From: Bradyrhizobium japonicum USDA 6
Lineage (GTDB): Bacteria; Pseudomonadota; Alphaproteobacteria; Rhizobiales; Xanthobacteraceae
Direction of reading: 5' to 3'
Length of the DNA stretch: 64,000 bases
Assembly (NCBI RefSeq): GCF_000284375.1
Contig: NC_017249.1
Location: forward strand, 4,876,001 to 4,940,000
Below the pieces are notes generated by a model that saw nothing but the letters and a program-made list of their open reading frames with translations, ran no database searches and was not told the origin of the DNA. Position numbers and translations under genes: made by a program. Positions 31,602 through 41,344 of the stretch are shown in pieces (the stretch's first letter is position 1; each line of letters starts with the position of its first letter).

Positions 31602-31721
31602 ATGGCCAGACTCTTGGCGGTCCTCGCAATTGCATTGGCGATCCTGGCGATGGCTCGGGGGCAGCAGGATCAGTTTGTACCGCTGCCGACAGGACGAATG
31701 CCAGCGGTGCTTGTTCCCTGA
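31602..31721 (+). CDS. 39-residue hydrophobic small ORF, doubtful
   Basis: ATG at 31602 starts MARLLAVLAIALAILAMARG, a signal-like hydrophobic stretch, followed by QQDQFVPLPTGRMPAVLVP and TGA. It looks like the beginning of an exported protein; downstream frames do not continue it clearly, so it may be a remnant. No good ribosome binding site. The rest of 31496-31910 shows no gene. Confidence 0.25.
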   Translation: MARLLAVLAIALAILAMARGQQDQFVPLPTGRMPAVLVP

Positions 31722-31910
31722 GGTCTCCTGAGGTGACGGGTTCATCCATTCGGCCGGTGGCGTACAGGTCCGCTCACGGCCCAAAGCGTATTTTCGAGGT
31801 GGCGCAGGCGAAGTCAGCAACGGCCCCAGAGTGAAGTTACGTTATGCCACGGGCCTTCGAATTGCGCTCCTGCGGGCGGCGCATCGTGCTGTCTCGAAAT
31901 ACAGCGTACG

Positions 31911-33322
31911 TCACGTCAGACGATCGATGATTTCGAAGAGCCTGTCGCAGGACGCTTCGATCCGTTTTTGCGGCGACGTGGCGATACCCAGCAACAGACC
32001 GGGGCGCGCCGAAGCCGTGGACGCATACCACAGCGACAGCGGGGTAGGCGCCAGCCCGAACGATGCTGCTTCCCTGGCGATGGCGAGATCGGGCGCTCCG
32101 TCCGGCAGCCGCAGGACCGCTGCCAATCCGGCAAGCGCAACGTTCGCGGTGTGCGCCCGAAGCTGTTTCAGCAATGCATCGCCTTGCGCGGTGTAGACCC
32201 GCTTCGTGCGCCGGAGATGCCGCAGATAATGGCCCTCGCGCATGAAATCGGCGGTGGCGAGCTGCGCTGCGGGCCCGGGCGCCGGTGCGAGGCAGGCCGC
32301 GGCCTCGGCAAATCGCGACGCCAGAGCCGCCGGTGCAACGACAAAGCCGAGCCGCAGGGCAGGGGTCACGGTCTTGCTGAAAGAGCCGATGTGGATGACG
32401 CGGCCCGCACGATCGAGCGAGGCGAGTGCCGGCGTGGCGCGGCCCTTGAGCTGAAGCTCGCTGAGATAGTCATCCTCGATCACCCACGCCTTGCGCCGGG
32501 TGGCCCAGTCGAGCAGGCGCGAGCGCCTCGCCAGCGACAATGTGGACCCGAGTGGCGCTTGCTGTCCGGGCGTCACGACGACAAGCGCGGCGTCAGAAGC
32601 ATGCTTCAGGCCGTAGTCGACATCGATGCCGTCAGCGTCGACCGGGATCGGCGCGATCGATAGTCTTGCCAGCGCGAGACCGTGCCGCGTGAAGGGAAAG
32701 CCCCGGGGTTCTCCACCCAGACCTTCGTCTTTGGCTCGGGGCCGAGGACACGGAGCGCCAATCCGAGGCCGCCGCTGAAACCACTGGTGATGATGATCTG
32801 CGACGGCGTGCACTCGATCCCGCGCGCCAGCGCGAGGTAGGCTGCGATCTCGCGTCGCAACTCGAGCTCGCCGCGCGGATCCGGATAGATCGCCGGCGCG
32901 CTCATTTCGACGCGAACCGCCTGCGCGCGCATCCTTGCGAGCAGCGTGGCAGGAAAAGTCTCTTGCGCGGGCACGCCCATCTGGAAGATCGCCGGCCCCG
33001 CCGTGAGCTCCTGGTACATCTCCATGAACGAGCCGGGCGACGGGGCTTTGTCCTTCCGAACGGGAAAGGACGGCCGATCCGCGACATGCGTTCCAGTCGC
33101 GCGTGACGCGACGATCAGTTGGGCGGAGGACAGCTTTTCATACGCCGCGCGCACGGTGCCCCGCGCGACGCCAAGCTGGGCTGCCAGATCCTGCCAGGAG
33201 GGCAGGCGCGCTCCGGGTGCGAGCACGCCGTTCGCGATGGCGGCCCTGATGCCCCCATGGATCTGCTCGGCCAGCGGCGTCTTCGCGGAGCGATCCAGGT
33301 CCAGCCGCAGCAGTTTGGTCAT
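31911..33322 (-). pseudogene. MocR-family (GntR-aminotransferase) regulator, frameshifted
   Basis: The first part (33322 to about 32708) has a GntR winged helix (TPLAEQIHGGIRAAIANGVL, RLPSWQDLAAQLGVARGTVR) and the start of a class I aminotransferase-like domain (IYPDPRGELELRREIAAYLA). The second part (about 32700 to 31911) continues in another frame with GFPFTRHGLALARLSIAPIP, the PLP-lysine segment HIGSFSKTVTPALRLGF and the normal C-terminus. The break is at CCCCGGGG (32701-32708); two extra bases or one missing base would restore about 470 codons. Either a recent pseudogene or a sequencing error. It is divergent from the AhpD-like gene, its probable target. Confidence 0.8.
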
Positions 33323-33431
33323 GACCCTTGGTACACGATTTTCGTGCGTTCTTGGTTCTTTTCTGTGAACCAAGGCAGGGGCATTTATGGCGAAGACAAG
33401 GGCCGGGCATCGATCATCAAGGAGCAGGACA

Positions 33432-33893
33432 ATGACCAGGCGTCTCGACTACGACCGTATCGCGCCGGCGGGTGTGAAAGCGCTGGGCGGCGTGTACGGC
33501 TACATCATGCAGAGCCATCTTCCGGCGGGGTTGATCAACCTCGTCTATCTGCGCGTATCCCAGATCAACAACTGCGCCTATTGCCTCGACCTGCACATGC
33601 GCGATCTGCTCAAGAGCGGGGTGAAGCTCGAAAAGCTCGCTCTGCTGCAGGCGTGGGAGGAGGCCGGCCATCTGTTCGACGCGCGCGAGCGCGCTGCCCT
33701 CGCATGGGCCGAAACGGTGACCCGCGTCGCGGATACCGGCGTGCCGGATCAGGCCTATGAAGCCGCACGCGCGGTGTTCGAGGAGCGCGAGCTCGTCGAT
33801 CTCACCATCGCGATCGGCCTGATGAACACGTACAATCGCATGGCGATCAGCTTCCGTAAAACGCCGCAGGCCGCCGTCGAGAAGGCAGCCTGA
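33432..33893 (+). CDS. AhpD-like carboxymuconolactone decarboxylase-family protein
   Basis: A 153-residue helical protein: MTRRLDYDRIAPAGVKALGG, then the active-site helix INLVYLRVSQINNCAYCLDLHMRD with CxxC and a following His, the AhpD-type redox motif. Family members act as alkylhydroperoxidases. GGAGCAGGAC precedes the ATG at 33432. It is divergent from a MocR regulator and followed after 50 bases by an HD-domain gene, so the two may form a small operon. Confidence 0.85.
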   Translation: MTRRLDYDRIAPAGVKALGGVYGYIMQSHLPAGLINLVYLRVSQINNCAYCLDLHMRDLLKSGVKLEKLALLQAWEEAGHLFDARERAALAWAETVTRVADTGVPDQAYEAARAVFEERELVDLTIAIGLMNTYNRMAISFRKTPQAAVEKAA

Positions 33894-33943
33894 CGGGCCA
33901 CCAACGGCATCGGCCGTAACAGATGCAAAGCAGGAGCTTGAAA

Positions 33944-34582
33944 ATGACGAGCGTGATTTCCGGCATCAAGATTCCCGACAGCAAGCTGGCGCGCGAAGCC
34001 ACTGAGCTGGTGCGCAGTTACGAAGACGAGATGCTGTTCAACCATTCGGTCCGCGTCTACGTGTTCGGCGCGATGAACGGGCTGCGTCAGAAGCTGAAGT
34101 TCGATCCTGAACTGCTCTATGTCGCGGCGCTGTTTCACGACCTCGGCCTTGTCGATCATTACCACACGGCGACGAAGCGATTTGAGGTCGATGGGGCCGA
34201 CGCAGCGCGCGACTTCCTCCGCGCGCGCGGCATTGCCGAGCCGCAGGCCGATCTGGTGTGGGAAGCGATCGCACTGCATACCACGCCCGGCATTCCGCAA
34301 TATATGAGGCCGGAAATCGCCCTGACGAACGCAGGCGTCCTGGTGGATGTCGTAGGCGTTGGCTATGACGACTACACGCCGGAGCAGCGCGACCAGGTGA
34401 TCACGGCGTTCCCGCGCGGCGATTTCAAGAACGAGTTCCTGAAGGTGCAGACCTGTTCAGCGCTCAAGAAGCCCCAGACAACGTTCGGGACGGTGAATTT
34501 CGACTACATCGAGGATCACGATCCCAGCTTCCGCAAGCCCAACGCGTGTACGCGCATCCGCGATACGCCCTGGTCAAGCTGA
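33944..34582 (+). CDS. HD-domain phosphohydrolase-like protein
   Basis: A 212-residue HD protein of the kind related to cyanamide hydratase. Metal-binding residues: His in LFNHSVRVYVFG, the HD pair in YVAALFHDLGLVDHY, and the later IALHTTPGIP. The substrate class is uncertain; HD proteins hydrolyse phosphate esters or, in this branch, hydrate nitrile-like bonds. GGAGCTTGAAA precedes ATG 33944. It follows the AhpD-like gene and is convergent with the MFS gene. Confidence 0.8.
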   Translation: MTSVISGIKIPDSKLAREATELVRSYEDEMLFNHSVRVYVFGAMNGLRQKLKFDPELLYVAALFHDLGLVDHYHTATKRFEVDGADAARDFLRARGIAEPQADLVWEAIALHTTPGIPQYMRPEIALTNAGVLVDVVGVGYDDYTPEQRDQVITAFPRGDFKNEFLKVQTCSALKKPQTTFGTVNFDYIEDHDPSFRKPNACTRIRDTPWSS

Positions 34583-34590
34583 GCTGCGGC

Positions 34591-35907
34591 TCAAGCCACC
34601 GGGTCCCTGGCGGCATCCGAACGGCTTCGGCCATCCGGCGCCAGCGGTGGCGCCGGCCTCGCGGGAGCGTGCTTCAGCAGGGCAGCGTCGCTCGAGGTGT
34701 CCTCGACCGGCGCGGCTCCGGCCTCGCGCGCGGCGATGATCCAGATCAGGAAGCCAAGAAGCGCGAGCGCGGCGCCGACGGGACCGGTGGAGGTCCAGCC
34801 CAGCCCCTCGCGAATGGCAAGGCCGCCCAGGAATGGGCCGAGCGCATTGGCGGTGTTGAACGCCGAATGGTTGAGCGCAGCAGCGAGCGCCTGCGCGTCT
34901 CCCGCCACGTCCATCAGCCGCGTCTGCAGGACGGCGCCGAGCGAGACGCTGGCGCCGATCGCGAAGACGTCGGCCGCGAGCAGCCAGGGATTGCCGGCGG
35001 CGAGCGGAAAGACCAGCAGCGCGACCGCAGCAAACAGCAGGATGACGCCTGCCGTCGGCATCAAGGCGCGGTCGGCAAAGCGCGGCACGAACAGATTGCC
35101 GAGCGTCGCGCCGATGCCGAACACGGCCAGAAAGAACGGAATGACCGCGGGGCTGACCTTGGTGACCTCGATCAGGGTCGTCGCCAGATAGGTGTAGACG
35201 GCGAACATGCCGCCGAAGCCGATGGCGCCGATCGCAAGCGTGATCCAGACGCGGCCGCTCCTGAGCGCCGCGAGCTCTCGCCGCGGATCCGATTGGCCCC
35301 CCTGGTCGCGCGGCGCGAACAGGGCGCACAGCAGGACCGTGATCAACGCCAGCAACGACACGAGGCCGAAGCTCGCGCGCCAGCCGACCGCCTGGCCGAT
35401 CAGATTGGCCAAGGGCACGCCGATGATCGTGGCAGAGGTCAGGCCGAGCATCACCTGGCCGATTGCCTGCGAGCGGCGGTGTTGCGGAACGAGCGAGGCC
35501 GCGACCAGCGCGGCGATGCCGAAATAGGCACCATGCGGCAATCCCGACAGAAATCGAGCCGCGATCATCCAGCCGAAGCCCGGCGCCAGCGCGGTGAGCG
35601 CGTTGCCGAGCGCGAACACGGCCATCAGGGCCAGCAGCTGGGTGCGCCGGGCGAACCGCGCGCCAAGCACGGCGATCAGCGGCGCGCCCAGCACCACGCC
35701 GAGCGCGTAGGCACTGATCGCGTGTCCCGCAGAGGGCTCGTCGATCCCGAGGTCGGCAGCGAAGAACGGCAGCAAGCTCATCGATGCGAATTCGGTGGTT
35801 CCGATCGCAAAGCCGCCCATCGCGAGCGAGAACAGGACGATGGCGAGGTGAGGGGGCGCTGAGGCCGAGTTCGCTCTTGGCGAGGTCGCGTGAGGCGAGG
35901 TCGTCAT
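34591..35907 (-). CDS. MFS transporter (AraJ/Cml-type drug or sugar efflux)
   Basis: A 438-residue protein with about 12 membrane spans. The first spans and loop (LAMGGFAIGTTEFASMSLLP, then GHAISAYALGVVLGAPLIAV and LGARFARRTQLL) carry the MFS motif A and the GTTEF motif typical of AraJ/YdhP-type efflux proteins. The C-terminus is a long polar tail rich in Pro and Arg. The ATG at 35907 is the first in front of the membrane region. Substrate unknown. Confidence 0.85.
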   Translation of the reverse strand: MTTSPHATSPRANSASAPPHLAIVLFSLAMGGFAIGTTEFASMSLLPFFAADLGIDEPSAGHAISAYALGVVLGAPLIAVLGARFARRTQLLALMAVFALGNALTALAPGFGWMIAARFLSGLPHGAYFGIAALVAASLVPQHRRSQAIGQVMLGLTSATIIGVPLANLIGQAVGWRASFGLVSLLALITVLLCALFAPRDQGGQSDPRRELAALRSGRVWITLAIGAIGFGGMFAVYTYLATTLIEVTKVSPAVIPFFLAVFGIGATLGNLFVPRFADRALMPTAGVILLFAAVALLVFPLAAGNPWLLAADVFAIGASVSLGAVLQTRLMDVAGDAQALAAALNHSAFNTANALGPFLGGLAIREGLGWTSTGPVGAALALLGFLIWIIAAREAGAAPVEDTSSDAALLKHAPARPAPPLAPDGRSRSDAARDPVA

Positions 35908-36573
35908 GTGTCCTGCATTGGTGGCGTCAACGGGAACCAGCCCAGCGAACGTCGCCACCCCTGCAAGATTTGTTGTCGTACTTAAACCCGCACCAGCCCG
36001 CGTCAACACCGGAGGCGCGATGCAAGGCGTGCCGCATATCAGCGTCCCGATTTAAGTGTGGCGCCATCCGGACGCGTCGTGCGCCAGCCTGTGGCCTCAT
36101 CGGCGCGCTGCGGCCTTCCCGCGGCTTTCGCTATCCTCTCGACAGACGGGGTCGACACGCCCGATGGCAAAGCAGTTGCATATCTGCAGCAAAGTGTATT
36201 GGTGGTTGAAGCGGTCGGCGCGACCTTTTGCCGTCGTGCCCGGCGCGAGGGCTTTCACTTTGGGGCCCGATGCAAGTGCGAGTCCGCGAATGCTGTCGAA
36301 ATTCAAAAGGAATTTATAAGGAATTCAAAAGGAATTCGAAAGGCAGAGTGCTCGGATTGGGGCGCCTTATTCCAGCGCGAGCCGCTCATCGCCAAGATGA
36401 GGTAACCCGGAGAACCCCTTTACTTTCCGCCGCCACTGGTTGTGGCGCTGCCGCTCCAAGCCATTCGGGTGATTTTGGTAGCGCCACAACCGAATTGCGT
36501 TTAGCCTGTTGCAGATTGGTTCAACGACGAGACTCTGCTCGGCGAGATGCTTTATCCGCCGCTGAGGGGATCA
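35908..36573. other. Long spacer without a convincing gene
   Basis: About 660 bases between the divergent MFS and adenylate cyclase genes. Frames here are short, Arg-rich and mutually overlapping. The only structure noted is the AT-rich direct repeat at 36300-36336. Confidence 0.5.
36300..36336. repeat. AT-rich direct repeat
   Basis: AATTCAAAAGGAATT occurs at 36300-36314 and 36322-36336 with a 22-base period, and a partial third copy (GGAATTCGAAAGG) overlaps the end of the second. The AT-rich patch stands out in otherwise GC-rich DNA and may be a binding site for a regulator or nucleoid protein. Confidence 0.55.
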
Positions 36574-38451
36574 ATGAAGTCGGAGCCTACGAGCGTCACC
36601 CCGTCGTCGCCGAACACCGCCAACGAGAGTGGTGCGAGGTTGGTTGGTGCTGCCGAACAGGACTTTGATTCCCCGGCAGGTGCGATCCTCAAATTCGAAA
36701 GACCTTTCCGCGCCGTCCTCGTGGCGGACGTCGTCAGCTACACCAGACTTATGGAAGCTGCCGAGGTCGAGACGCATAGTCGCTATCGGGCTCTTCGCGT
36801 GAGCGTCATCGATCCCGCCTTGATCGGTCGACGAGGCGAGATTGTGAAGAACACCGGCGACGGCTTCGTCGCGGTATTCGAGAGCCCGCTCGATGCCCTT
36901 CGCTGTGCCTCCGAGTTGCAGCGTGAAGTCACCGGGCTTGAAATCCTGCAACCTCCCGAGCGCCGCATAGCTTTTCGCATCGGCGTCCATTGGGAGCCTG
37001 TCATCTTTGATCTGAACGATGTCTACGGCCATGGCGTCAATATCGCAGCACGCTTGCAATCTGTCGCTCCCGCGGGCGGCGTTGTGGTGTCATCGGCCCT
37101 TTTGCTGGTCGTCGCCGATCTCAGCGAATTCAAGTTCGACGACCTGGGTGAGCTTCATCTCAAGAACCTGTCGCGGCCGGTTCATGCCTTTCTCCTGCTC
37201 TCGCCGGGAGTGGACCGCCGCACGGTGATCGGCGCTTCCACCAAATCCTCGAGACGAACCAAACTGCCCTCGATCGCCGTTCTTCCGTTTGCGAACAGCT
37301 CTTCGGAGGTCGACGACAGCTATTTTGCCGAAGGCTTCGTCGAAGACATCATTGTCAGCCTGAGTAATATCCAGGAGCTCCTGGTGGTGTCTCGCGGGTC
37401 GACGATGCCGTTTCGTCAGCGCGAGATCGATCCCGTCGAAGTCGGCGAGAAGCTTGGCGTTCGCTATTACGTCAGCGGTCACGTTCGCCGATCCGGAAAG
37501 CGAGTCCGGTTTTCGGTCGAGCTGGTCGATGTTGCGACCGGCTCCGTGGTGTGGGCGGAGAAATACGACACGGACCTCGCGGACGTTTTCGAAGTCCAGG
37601 ACGACATCGCCATTGGTGTCGTTGAGAAGATCGCCGCCTATGTGCGTCGCGCAGAGATCAAGCGGGCGCTGCGAAAGCCGCCCAAGAGCCTCAATGCGTA
37701 TGACTATCTCCTGCGGGCGCTTGAGCTTCTCTACAAATTCGATTTCGCGAGCTTCTCGCGCGCCAAAGGGCTGCTCGAGAAGGCTAGCGAGGAAGACCCC
37801 GAATACGCGGCGCCGTACGCGTACGCTGCGAAATGGCACAATTTCAAGATCGCGGAGGGGTGGTCATCGGATTTCGATGCGGATTCGGCCGACGTGATCC
37901 GGCTGTCCAATTGTGCCATCGAAAGAGACCCGCACAATGCTCTCGCGCTCGCGATACAGGGGCACGGCAAGAGCATGTTCTTCCGTGACTACGACAGCGG
38001 ATTGGACCTGTGTGAGAGGGCTCTTGCCATATCCCCCAGCAATTCGTGGGCATGGGTGTTCGGGAGCGGGACCCCCGGATTCATCGGCGATGCTTCAACC
38101 GGAATCGCCCGTGCGGAGCGCGCCATCCGGCTTTCACCACTTGGCCAACAGGCCTTTTTCAATTTCTGCCTGCTCGGCCAAAATCATTATCTGAACGGAA
38201 CGTTTGACGATGCCATTCGCTGGTCGAAGAAGTCTTTGACCCTCAGCCCGCGTTTTGGAAACGCCGCGCGCGTCCTCGCCGCAAGCCTCGTCGCTGTCGG
38301 TCGCCTGGAGGAAGCGCAGCAGGTGTCGCAGCACCATAAGAACATCCTGCCCGGCTTCAAGGTATCGGACTATGCGCGCCGTTGTCCGTTCAAGGAGCCC
38401 CAGGGGTCTTTGTATGTCGAGCGATTAGGAGCAGCTGGGTTGCCGGATTGA
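36574..38451 (+). CDS. Class III adenylate/guanylate cyclase with TolB-like and TPR regions
   Basis: A 625-residue soluble protein. The cyclase domain (about 45-215) has VADVVSYTRLM with metal Asp52, KNTGDGFVAVFES with Asp96, and VYGHGVNIAARLQSVA. A middle part (about 235-370) fits the FlgO/TolB-N-like region usual in rhizobial cyclases (SIAVLPFANSSSEVDDSYFA, GVRYYVSGHVRRSGKRVRFS). The rest consists of TPR-like helices (AIERDPHNALALAIQGHGK, ERAIRLSPLGQQAFF). Rhizobia carry many such cyclases, each probably with its own signal. It is the first gene of a plus-strand cluster with a polyGly ORF, PAP2 and papain-like genes. Confidence 0.9.
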   Translation: MKSEPTSVTPSSPNTANESGARLVGAAEQDFDSPAGAILKFERPFRAVLVADVVSYTRLMEAAEVETHSRYRALRVSVIDPALIGRRGEIVKNTGDGFVAVFESPLDALRCASELQREVTGLEILQPPERRIAFRIGVHWEPVIFDLNDVYGHGVNIAARLQSVAPAGGVVVSSALLLVVADLSEFKFDDLGELHLKNLSRPVHAFLLLSPGVDRRTVIGASTKSSRRTKLPSIAVLPFANSSSEVDDSYFAEGFVEDIIVSLSNIQELLVVSRGSTMPFRQREIDPVEVGEKLGVRYYVSGHVRRSGKRVRFSVELVDVATGSVVWAEKYDTDLADVFEVQDDIAIGVVEKIAAYVRRAEIKRALRKPPKSLNAYDYLLRALELLYKFDFASFSRAKGLLEKASEEDPEYAAPYAYAAKWHNFKIAEGWSSDFDADSADVIRLSNCAIERDPHNALALAIQGHGKSMFFRDYDSGLDLCERALAISPSNSWAWVFGSGTPGFIGDASTGIARAERAIRLSPLGQQAFFNFCLLGQNHYLNGTFDDAIRWSKKSLTLSPRFGNAARVLAASLVAVGRLEEAQQVSQHHKNILPGFKVSDYARRCPFKEPQGSLYVERLGAAGLPD

Positions 38452-38500
38452 TGGGGCCAGGAGCCCGGTTCAAATTATTAGCCCCTCGATGGAGAGCACA

Positions 38501-38701
<201 letters not shown>

Positions 38702-38759
38702 ATTACGGGGCGACATTCCCGTTGTCTGCCTGGCGGCCTGACTTTTTGCTCAAATCGCA

Positions 38760-39350
38760 TTGCTCGAATTTGCCAGAACCGATTGGCAAACCATCACTGT
38801 CGCCGGCCCGCCAACGGATCACGATGTCATTTTCGGGGAGATCGAAGAACTGCTCGGGCCGGCGATGGATCGTCGCAAGAGGTTGGCAGACGAGATCGTC
38901 GATCAGGACGTGAGGCTTGTCGGCTATTTTGCGCAGGTCCTCATGCTTTCGCCGTCGGCGCATCCAAATACGATCAAGATTCTGGAGATGGCCGATCATG
39001 TTGGGTTGATGGTCGCCGTCTACTACAAGCTCAGGTTCAATCGCGGGCGGCCGCAACAGGTGTGTCCGGCGCTTTTCCCAATGGTCGCGTCGCCCTGGCA
39101 CGCCTCCTATCCGAGCGGACATTCGCTGGAGAGTCATCTGATGGCACTGGCGCTGGGAGAGATTATCCCCGGTGCCAAGAGTGCACTGAGGGCGCTGGCC
39201 GCGCGGATCGGGAAGAATCGCGAGATCGCTGGCGTCCACTACCCGAGTGACACGGCTGCCGGGAAGGCCATTGCTGAAGCCGTGTTTCCGTACCTCCAGC
39301 AATGCAGCACCTTCCATGCGGTGACCGACGCGGCAAGACAAGAGCATTGA
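38760..39350 (+). CDS. PAP2-family (phosphatase/haloperoxidase-fold) protein
   Basis: A 196-residue frame with the three PAP2 motifs: YYKLRFNRGRP, WHASYPSGHSLESH and REIAGVHYPSDTAAG. These bind phosphate or vanadate in acid phosphatases and vanadium haloperoxidases. No membrane span is evident. The start is a problem: TTG at 38760 is the only candidate in this frame, which is open only to 38742, and the reading frame just upstream looks protein-like up to about 38750. A frameshifted N-terminus is therefore possible. A papain-like protease gene follows. Confidence 0.7.
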   Translation: MLEFARTDWQTITVAGPPTDHDVIFGEIEELLGPAMDRRKRLADEIVDQDVRLVGYFAQVLMLSPSAHPNTIKILEMADHVGLMVAVYYKLRFNRGRPQQVCPALFPMVASPWHASYPSGHSLESHLMALALGEIIPGAKSALRALAARIGKNREIAGVHYPSDTAAGKAIAEAVFPYLQQCSTFHAVTDAARQEH

Positions 39351-39463
39351 ATACCGCACAATGCCGCAGCCGAGATCGCATCCTTGGATTTTGCAGGGAT
39401 GCGCTCCGCCTGGCCACACGGAATTGAAGTTGGACCAATCGATCTCAACCACGGGGTATTGCA

Positions 39464-40024
39464 ATGGGTGTGGAAGAAATTTCCGTCATCGAAAGGACGC
39501 GGATTGCGTTGGCGCCAGATTTCACGATGCAACATCAGTGTCACATCAATTGGTGCTGGGCAGCCGTCGCGTCCAGCATCTCGCGCTATTACGACGAGAC
39601 CAGTACTTTCACGCAGTGCCACATCGCCGACCTCGAATTGAACCGGCATGATTGCTGTAATTTCCCTTGCGGCACGCCGGGCCTGGAATTCGATGTGACG
39701 CATACTCTCGGATCACCGCTCAACCGAGTCCGCTGCCTCGCCGTGTTGGCCCTCGACCAACGAGCGACACGAACGGAGGTGCAGCAGGAGATCAGTGCAG
39801 GGCGACCCATTTGTGTTCGCACGGTTTGGTCGGGAGACGAAGATGAGGAGGGACCGGCGCACTTCGTCGCGATCGTCGGATATCTGGAGGATACCGACAG
39901 CCTGGCCATTGAGGATCCCTTTTACGGCCCCACACCAGAGATCCAGTTTGATCGATTTTGCTCAAACTATCAGGACGCCAAAGGTGTCTGGACGGACACT
40001 TACTTCTCGAAGCCCCCGGTCTAG
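39464..40024 (+). CDS. Papain-like cysteine protease (AvrRpt2-like type)
   Basis: A 186-residue protein without signal peptide. The catalytic block MQHQCHINWCWAAVASSISR has Gln25 and Cys31 at the papain spacing; His133 lies in GPAHFVAIVGY and Asp151 in AIEDPFYG, completing the triad. This matches papain-like C39/C70-type proteases such as AvrRpt2. Extra cysteines (DCCNFPCG) may form a disulfide or metal site. Substrate unknown; it could process a neighbour or be secreted by a non-Sec route. It is between the PAP2 gene and an unknown gene, all on the plus strand. Confidence 0.75.
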   Translation: MGVEEISVIERTRIALAPDFTMQHQCHINWCWAAVASSISRYYDETSTFTQCHIADLELNRHDCCNFPCGTPGLEFDVTHTLGSPLNRVRCLAVLALDQRATRTEVQQEISAGRPICVRTVWSGDEDEEGPAHFVAIVGYLEDTDSLAIEDPFYGPTPEIQFDRFCSNYQDAKGVWTDTYFSKPPV

Positions 40025-40053
40025 AACCTCGCCACCGCGAAAGGAGAGAAAAG

Positions 40054-40695
40054 ATGGCAATTCATCCCAGCGAACCTCCGGCGGCTGCGGTCGTAGCTGT
40101 GAAGCAAGCGGTGGCCAGCCGGGTGGGCAACCCGAAATTCCCGCGATCAAGGCTTTTCACTGCCAACCGCGACGCGGTCTTCATTTCCCTGCCGCATCGC
40201 ATTGCCTATCTGGCTTTTGGCAAGATCCGTCGCGCGGACAACCTCAGAGCGGCTGCGAAGCTAGGCAACTGGAGATTTCTTGTGATTGAAGCGAAGCGGC
40301 GCACTGCCGCGGATGATGGTGGAGAGGAGGAACAGGAGCCGATCGCTGCTGCGACAATGGTGAAGTCGGCAGCGACGACCTATGAGACGACGTATGAACT
40401 GGGTGACCTGAACGAAGGGCCGTTTGTCGCGGCGACGTCGGAGGCGATCCGTCGTGCCGAGAAGCTTCCTGAAGTTCGAGAAGGAGCCTTCAAGGCTTTC
40501 CTGCTCACCGTGCCGGCGGTCTATGTGGCAGCGCTCTGGCTGCAAGATCGCCATGGCTATGCGGACCTGCTGCTGACGTTACCGCCCTCGAACCAGGCCT
40601 TGGAGCCGTATCGGCCGATGGCGTCGGCCGCGTTCCTGGATGTCGTGCAAGACCTCGCTCGGAAAGTAACTTCCGATCACGCGACGAGGGGGTGA
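40054..40695 (+). CDS. Unknown protein of the cyclase/papain cluster
   Basis: A 213-residue protein with no recognised domain. The middle (AAKLGNWRFLVIEAKRRTAA and GEEEQEPIAAATMV) is polar; the C-terminal half has a moderately hydrophobic helix (FKAFLLTVPAVYVAALWLQD) and ends near ATRG. GGAGAG precedes the ATG, 29 bases after the protease stop, which strongly suggests co-transcription. It may be the protease's partner or inhibitor, but that is speculation. Confidence 0.6.
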   Translation: MAIHPSEPPAAAVVAVKQAVASRVGNPKFPRSRLFTANRDAVFISLPHRIAYLAFGKIRRADNLRAAAKLGNWRFLVIEAKRRTAADDGGEEEQEPIAAATMVKSAATTYETTYELGDLNEGPFVAATSEAIRRAEKLPEVREGAFKAFLLTVPAVYVAALWLQDRHGYADLLLTLPPSNQALEPYRPMASAAFLDVVQDLARKVTSDHATRG

Positions 40696-40767
40696 GTGGG
40701 CCATGTCAGAGCGATAGAAAAGCTCGCAGGAGCGTCAAAGATGGCAAGTCCCGCCATGGGAGCACGC

Positions 40768-41022
40768 CTAGTCGGCCTGCTTCGGCCGCCGGGGAGCCTT
40801 TGAACTCTTCTGCGGAAAGTATGGATTCACGATACAGCTCGCGGAGCGGCCGACGGCGAGAAATCTGCACTGTTCGAGCGAAGTGTAGCGGCAGTCGAAA
40901 TAGCCGACCGGGCCGTAGATCTGCATGCAGACGGGATAGCTGGGATCGTAGGTCTGCGCGTGCGCCGGCACGCCCGAGAAGAGCAGGCCGGTGGCGACGA
41001 GCGCGAAGCGGGCGCGGCGCAT
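40768..41022 (-). CDS. DUF3551 small exported protein (second copy)
   Basis: An 84-residue secreted protein: signal MRRARFALVATGLLFSGVPA and a mature part with conserved cysteines (YPVCMQIYGPVGYFDCRYTS, LEQCRFLAVGRSASCIVNPY). This is the DUF3551 pattern, common and often duplicated in Bradyrhizobium. It starts one base after the stop of its paralogue, so they are co-translated. Function unknown. Confidence 0.82.
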   Translation of the reverse strand: MRRARFALVATGLLFSGVPAHAQTYDPSYPVCMQIYGPVGYFDCRYTSLEQCRFLAVGRSASCIVNPYFPQKSSKAPRRPKQAD

Positions 41023-41023
41023 C

Positions 41024-41344
41024 TCAGCGCGGCGGGTAGTAGCCGGGTGAATAGCCCGGTGTCTGGGCGCCCGGACGATTCTGATAGGCGTAGGGATCAT
41101 CGCTCTGGCCTGTGAAATACGGATTCGCGAGGCAGGTCAGCGCGCGGCCCGACGAGCTTGCCTGACACTGTGCGTAACTGTCGAACGTGCAGTTGCTCAG
41201 CCCCGGCCATTCTTCGCCGGTCAGGCAGAACGCGTGATGCGTGCCGAATGCGCGTGCGGGCGCGCTTGCGCTCAGCGTGAGCGCGAATGTGGCGATTGCG
41301 AGCGAAAGTGTGGCGACAATGGGGAGGACAATCTGTCTGCGCAT
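41024..41344 (-). CDS. DUF3551 small exported protein (first copy)
   Basis: A 106-residue secreted protein with signal (MRRQIVLPIVATLSLAIATF) and the four-cysteine DUF3551 pattern (FCLTGEEWPGLSNCTF, YAQCQASSSGRALTCLANPY). It has an extra Pro/Tyr/Gly-rich tail that its partner lacks. The ATG at 41344 is used; 41356 is an upstream alternative. It is first of the tandem pair and divergent from the outer-membrane protein gene. Confidence 0.82.
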   Translation of the reverse strand: MRRQIVLPIVATLSLAIATFALTLSASAPARAFGTHHAFCLTGEEWPGLSNCTFDSYAQCQASSSGRALTCLANPYFTGQSDDPYAYQNRPGAQTPGYSPGYYPPR

